NCBI GenBank assembly: GCA_964644025.1
Contig: CAZXVW010000007.1
Span: 1 to 44,858 of the forward strand
Length of the DNA stretch: 44,858 nt
Reading direction: 5' to 3'
From: CAZXVW01 sp964644025
GTDB lineage: Bacteria > Acidobacteriota > Terriglobia > Bryobacterales > Bryobacteraceae
The notes beneath the pieces were generated by a model. It saw only the letters and a program-made list of their open reading frames with translations, was not told the DNA's origin and did not search any database. Position numbers and translations under genes: made by a program. Shown in pieces: positions 41,512 to 44,858 of the stretch (positions are counted from its first letter, which is position 1; each line of letters starts with the position of its first letter).

Positions 41512-42978
41512 TTACGAACTCAGCTCGACAAACCGCTGGTAAGCCTTATCCCAGCCGGCGGCGCCGGTCGGCTCCACTACCTGCAGGGGGAACGAATCCC
41601 TCACCACGCGCCGCGCCTCGGCAAGGCCCGTGAGCAGGCCGGAGCCGATGGCCTGCACCAGCACGTTGCCCGCCGCGGTCGCCTCGCTGGGACCGGCGAT
41701 CACCCGCCGTCCGGTGGCATCGGCGACAAACTGGTTCAAGACCTGGTTGCGCGAGCCGCCGCCGACAATGTGAATCACCTTGATCCGGTATCCCAGCAGC
41801 GCTTCCAGCGCCTCGAGCACCTGGCGATAGCGCAGCGCGAGGCTCTCGAGGATCGTGCGCGCCATTTCACCGGGCTGGTCCGGCTCCTGCTGGCCGGTCG
41901 AGCGGCAAAACTCGGCGATCCGCTCGGGAATCCGGCCGGGCTCCAGGAAAGCATCGGGACTGATCACCGCCGTGAACGGCTTCGCCTTCCCCGCCATCTC
42001 GGCGAGCTCCGCATAACTGTAAGTGCGGCCTTCGAGCGACCAGGCGCGCCGGCACTCCTGCAGCAGCCACAACCCGGCGATGTTCTTTAGAAACCGGATC
42101 TTGCCTTCGGCGCCCACCTCGTTCGTCAGGTTGTCGGCCAGCGAGCGTTCGTTGATGACCGGCTCATCCAGTTCCACTCCCATCAACGACCAGGTGCCGG
42201 AGCTGATGTAACACCAGCCGTCTCCCTCGGCCGGCACTGCCGCCACCGCCGAGGCCGTGTCGTGGCCCGCGGTGGCGAAGGCCGGCGTCGACGCCTCCAG
42301 TCCGGTTGCCTCGGCCACCTCTGGCCGGATGGGGCCGAGACGGGTGCCCGGAGCAATGATTTCGGGCAGGATCGAAGCCGGCAGGCCGGCCTGTTCGAGC
42401 AGCTCGGTGGCCCAGCGCCGTTCGGCGGGATTGTAGCACTGCGAAGTGCTGGCGATGGTCAGCTCCGCCTTGGCCACGCCGGTAAGCCAATAGTTGAAGA
42501 TGTCCGGCATAAACAGGAGCTTTCGCGCCACCGAGAGCACCGCCGGCGCGGTCAGCTTGATGGCGTAAAGCTGGAACAGCGAATTGAACTGCATGAACTG
42601 GATCCCGGTGCGCGCGAACACCTCCTGCTTCGGCACGACCGCGAAGAATTTCTCCGGCGCCCCATTGTTCCGGGCGTCGCGGTAGTGGCGCGGGTTATCC
42701 ACCAGCGCACCGTCAGCGCCGAACAGGCCGAAGTCGACGCCCCAGGTATCGATACCGACACCGTCCAGGGCGAGCCGCCGCTCGCGGCCGGCGACGCCCA
42801 TTCCCTGCTGAATCTCGTGCCATAACCGGAACGTGTCCCAGTAGAGACCTTGCGGAATGCGCACCGGCGTATTGGGGAATCGGTGGAGCTCTTCGAGCTC
42901 CAGCTTGCCCTGCGTGATTGTACCGAGAATGGCGCGGCCGCTTTCCGCGCCCAGGTCGAGAGCCAGATAACGGTTCAT
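41512..42978 (-). CDS. rhaB: Rhamnulokinase
   Basis: RhaB phosphorylates L-rhamnulose with ATP to L-rhamnulose-1-phosphate in the cytoplasm. The 488 residues form two FGGY-kinase domains. LDLGAESGRA at the N-terminus binds ATP phosphate. D240 in ATAGHDTASAV is the catalytic base, at the position of D237 in E. coli RhaB. HIVGGGSRNQVLNQFVADAT and the following SEATAAGN form the second ATP site. Length and order are normal. Rhamnose isomerase and aldolase genes are not in the window. A -10 box 13 bases before the ATG suggests a short-leader mRNA; no Shine-Dalgarno site is seen. With nearby sulfatases and GH10 it may serve breakdown of a rhamnose-containing glycan. Confidence 0.93.
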   Translation of the reverse strand: MNRYLALDLGAESGRAILGTITQGKLELEELHRFPNTPVRIPQGLYWDTFRLWHEIQQGMGVAGRERRLALDGVGIDTWGVDFGLFGADGALVDNPRHYRDARNNGAPEKFFAVVPKQEVFARTGIQFMQFNSLFQLYAIKLTAPAVLSVARKLLFMPDIFNYWLTGVAKAELTIASTSQCYNPAERRWATELLEQAGLPASILPEIIAPGTRLGPIRPEVAEATGLEASTPAFATAGHDTASAVAAVPAEGDGWCYISSGTWSLMGVELDEPVINERSLADNLTNEVGAEGKIRFLKNIAGLWLLQECRRAWSLEGRTYSYAELAEMAGKAKPFTAVISPDAFLEPGRIPERIAEFCRSTGQQEPDQPGEMARTILESLALRYRQVLEALEALLGYRIKVIHIVGGGSRNQVLNQFVADATGRRVIAGPSEATAAGNVLVQAIGSGLLTGLAEARRVVRDSFPLQVVEPTGAAGWDKAYQRFVELSS

Positions 42979-42991
42979 GGTAAACCACTGT

Positions 42992-42997
42992 AATATA
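42992..42997 (-). promoter_or_regulatory. -10 element, short-leader promoter of rhaB
   Basis: TATATT on the minus strand lies 13 bases before the rhaB ATG. No -35 of good quality is visible. It stands back-to-back with the -10 of the divergent glycosyltransferase gene, 64 bases away. Confidence 0.38.
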
Positions 42998-43061
42998 ACC
43001 CGCTGTCAGTTTTCGCGCCCGCATCCGAATCCGGCTTCGGTTTTCCGCGGACCGGATCGGG

Positions 43062-43067
43062 TATAAT
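43062..43067 (+). promoter_or_regulatory. -10 element, short-leader promoter of the glycosyltransferase
   Basis: A perfect TATAAT lies 12 bases before the ATG at 43080, so the mRNA would start about 6 bases before the start codon. TTTTCC at 43041-43046 is a poor -35 with a 15-base spacer. Confidence 0.5.
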
Positions 43068-43079
43068 CCTACCACCCAC

Positions 43080-44762
43080 ATGGCGTTTCCCAAGTGGCTG
43101 CCAAGAACGGAAAACTGGAGTGGCCGGCGCCTGGACCTGGCGGCCGGCGGGATTCTGCTGATCGGCTTCCTGCTGCGCCTGTGGGCGGCGCGTTCTTTCG
43201 TCAACCCCGACGAGGCCTACCACGTGATGCTGGCCTCGCCCTCGGATTTCGGGGCGCTCTATGAAAGCGCCGTGCGCTCGCCCCACCCGCCGCTGTTCGT
43301 GATTCTGCTGCATTACATCCGGCTGGTGACGGAAAGCGACCTCGGTATCCGGCTGATCCCGATCCTGGCCGGCTGCGCCTTCCCTTGGGTCATCTACCGG
43401 TGGATCGCCAAGGGCTGGAGCCGGCACGCCGGACTGGCTGCGCTGGCAATCCTGACGCTGGCGCCGAAGCTGATCCAGCTCAGCGTGGAGGCGCGCGCCT
43501 ACACGCTCGTGTTGCTACTGATGTCGCTGGCCCTGTACTTGATGGACGGGGCGATCGAACGCAGCTCGCCGCTCCGCATGACGGGCTTTATCCTGGCGTT
43601 GGCAGTGGCGGTGCTCACCGATTACTCGGCGGCCTTCTTCGTGGTGGCTTCAGGAACCTATTTCCTCCTGCGCATCCGCGAGAGATCCGTGACCCAGGAT
43701 GTCCGCATCGTCTGGGAGCTGGGCCAGGTGGGCGTGGTAATCCTGTACGCCGTGCTGTGGGTCACGCAGATTCATCCGATCGGCCAGATCGCGGCGACGA
43801 GATCCGACGTCCAGGGCTGGTTGCGCACAGCCTATCCGGCGCCGGGGCAGAACGCCATCGTCTTTGTAGTGCTGAACACGGCCAGACAGTTCGCCTTCCT
43901 GTTGCCGCTACTGGTGCCCGCAGTGGCGGCCATCCTGCTGTTCCTGACCGCCTTGTACTTGCTCTGGCGCCGCAGTTCCCCGAAAGCGATCTGGCGCTGC
44001 CGGGCCACGGTGGCGCTGCTGGTGATTCCGTTCGCGGCTGCTTGCACCGCCTCGTTCCTGTACCTGTTTCCTTATGGCCGGAGCCGCCACACCATCTTTC
44101 TGGCTTTGTTCATCGCCACCGGCGTGGGCATCGCGCTGGACCGGATCGGGCGGAGGTGGATCGTGCCGCTGGCGGTGCTGGCGGCGGTTGCCGTGCCGGT
44201 CTGGCATCTGGCAGCCGGCCAGTACCGGGGCGAGGTGGCGCGGGTGGAGAACCGCCGCGAATACATGCACGAGGCTCTACGGTTTCTCAAGACCCGTATC
44301 CCACCGGGTTCGCTCATCCTGACCGAATCCGAATGCCGCGTGGAATTGGCCTATTACTTGGAAAAGGGCCGGCGCCTCCCTGAAGTCAGGGGAACGCCTT
44401 CCGAGGAAACCATCGGCGGTTACCGGCTGTTCTCAGCCCGCTGGAATTTCACGAGCCTGGACGATCTGCGCCAGGACTTGCGCCTGGTTCGGGAAACGTA
44501 CGGTCTCAAGCCGCAAGACCGGATCTGGATATTCGACGGCGGTTTCCAGCTTCTGTTGCAGGAGCCTCTCCGGGCACTGGAGCGCAGGGGGGAAATCGGG
44601 AAGCTCTACCAGTTCGGCCGGGCGCTGCTGGCCTTCCAGGCGCCGGCTGGATTTCCGGAAGTGATCGCCGTGGCCAGCACCACGGCCACCGATGGGCAGA
44701 ACAAGTGCAAGCGGCGTTTGTCTCTCAAACCCGCGGGTGGACGGCTCTCCCTGACTGGCTGA
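43080..44762 (+). CDS. GT-C/GT39-like membrane glycosyltransferase
   Basis: This integral membrane protein of 560 residues has about ten or eleven hydrophobic helices over the first 390 residues and a soluble C-terminal domain. The first external loop has NPDEAYH with D44-E45, the acidic pair expected of GT-C enzymes (ArnT/PMT-like). Later SPHPPLFVILLHY and VEARAYTLVLLLM are typical of the GT39/PMT_2 group. Such enzymes move a sugar from a polyprenyl-phosphate donor to a lipid, protein or glycan acceptor on the outer face of the membrane; the acceptor here is unknown. There is no Shine-Dalgarno site, and a TATAAT lies 12 bases before the ATG. The gene is divergent from rhaB. Confidence 0.87.
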   Translation: MAFPKWLPRTENWSGRRLDLAAGGILLIGFLLRLWAARSFVNPDEAYHVMLASPSDFGALYESAVRSPHPPLFVILLHYIRLVTESDLGIRLIPILAGCAFPWVIYRWIAKGWSRHAGLAALAILTLAPKLIQLSVEARAYTLVLLLMSLALYLMDGAIERSSPLRMTGFILALAVAVLTDYSAAFFVVASGTYFLLRIRERSVTQDVRIVWELGQVGVVILYAVLWVTQIHPIGQIAATRSDVQGWLRTAYPAPGQNAIVFVVLNTARQFAFLLPLLVPAVAAILLFLTALYLLWRRSSPKAIWRCRATVALLVIPFAAACTASFLYLFPYGRSRHTIFLALFIATGVGIALDRIGRRWIVPLAVLAAVAVPVWHLAAGQYRGEVARVENRREYMHEALRFLKTRIPPGSLILTESECRVELAYYLEKGRRLPEVRGTPSEETIGGYRLFSARWNFTSLDDLRQDLRLVRETYGLKPQDRIWIFDGGFQLLLQEPLRALERRGEIGKLYQFGRALLAFQAPAGFPEVIAVASTTATDGQNKCKRRLSLKPAGGRLSLTG

Positions 44763-44808
44763 TCTCGCGCTCCATTCCAGCCCTGCCAATCCGTCGGTCC
44801 CCGCCCGG

Positions 44809-44814
44809 TAGAAT
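44809..44814 (+). promoter_or_regulatory. -10 element upstream of the last, partial gene
   Basis: TAGAAT lies 14 bases before the ATG at 44829. AAGGA sits 7 bases before that ATG, so this short leader, unlike the others, still holds a ribosome-binding site. Confidence 0.4.
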
Positions 44815-44828
44815 AGTAAGGATTCACC

Positions 44829-44858
44829 ATGAGCATTCCAAGAGTCTGGCTGGCGCTG
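44829..44858 (+). CDS. Start of a further gene, 10 codons visible
   Basis: The ATG is preceded by AAGGA at 7 bases and by a -10 box. The visible residues are MSIPRVWLAL, then the window ends. The hydrophobic turn at the end could begin a signal peptide. The product cannot be named. Confidence 0.5.
   Translation, partial: MSIPRVWLAL

Noticed and set aside
1..44858. CRISPR arrays, insertion sequences, prophage genes, rRNA or tRNA
   Set aside because: No regular repeat-spacer pattern, transposase, integrase, phage gene or cloverleaf was found on either strand by reading.

Overview
The window is GC-rich, densely coding bacterial DNA carrying 30 complete genes, two genes cut by the window edges and two gene fragments. 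No rRNA, tRNA, CRISPR array, transposase or integrase was seen. The gene mix is Tat-exported sulfatases, a DUF1549/1553-DUF1501-PPC module, small lipocalin-like secreted proteins and TolB/TPR lipoproteins. It suggests an Acidobacteriota genome of the Bryobacterales/Solibacteres type, with a planctomycete-like lineage as the main alternative. This is inferred from family content only. A run of 10 N at 12749-12758 shows that this is an assembled scaffold, probably from a metagenome.

Layout. 1-2195 (minus): an MFS exporter and a cut-off zinc protease, overlapping by 4 bases. 2518-6876 (plus): three consecutive S1 sulfatases with Tat-type signals. 6886-7952 (minus): folE and a small conserved gene, ended by a good intrinsic terminator. 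8212-14597 (plus): a TlpA/ResA-like thioredoxin, then a peptide and amino-acid uptake block (S9 dipeptidyl-peptidase, thiE, APC permease, Na+-symporter) with overlapping reading frames. 14659-18144 (plus): a secreted lipocalin-like protein, a fourth sulfatase and a Tat-exported L-fucose-isomerase-like protein. 18226-25617 (minus): an envelope block with PAP2 phosphatase, proline dehydrogenase, a small membrane protein, a bifunctional penicillin-binding protein and two TPR proteins. 25941-27868 (plus): a membrane-anchored, very cysteine-rich iron-sulfur protein and an alpha/beta hydrolase. 27926-29442 (minus): beta subunit and C-terminal alpha fragment of a pyrogallol-transhydroxylase-like molybdoenzyme. 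29460-29891 (plus): C-terminal half of an SDR. 30158-35472 (plus): fifth sulfatase, GH10 glycoside hydrolase, sixth sulfatase. 35493-40891 (minus): PPC-domain protein, DUF1501 and DUF1549/DUF1553. 41512-42978 (minus): rhamnulokinase. 43080-44762 (plus): a GT-C/GT39-like membrane glycosyltransferase, then the first codons of a further gene.

How it fits together. Six sulfatases, a GH10 enzyme, a FucI-like protein and rhaB point to use of sulfated polysaccharides, without SusC/D-type or TonB genes in view. Most of these exported proteins carry twin-arginine signals. The peptidase-transporter block and proline dehydrogenase point to peptide and amino-acid catabolism.

The most notable spot is 29425-29468. 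There two genes that both lack their 5' halves meet head-to-head, which means either a real deletion between divergent genes or an assembly misjoin. The intact beta subunit beside it keeps exactly the twelve cysteines needed for three [4Fe-4S] clusters, which supports a transhydroxylase-type enzyme. A second recurring pattern is a -10 box 11-14 bases before the start codon at five genes, implying near-leaderless mRNAs.
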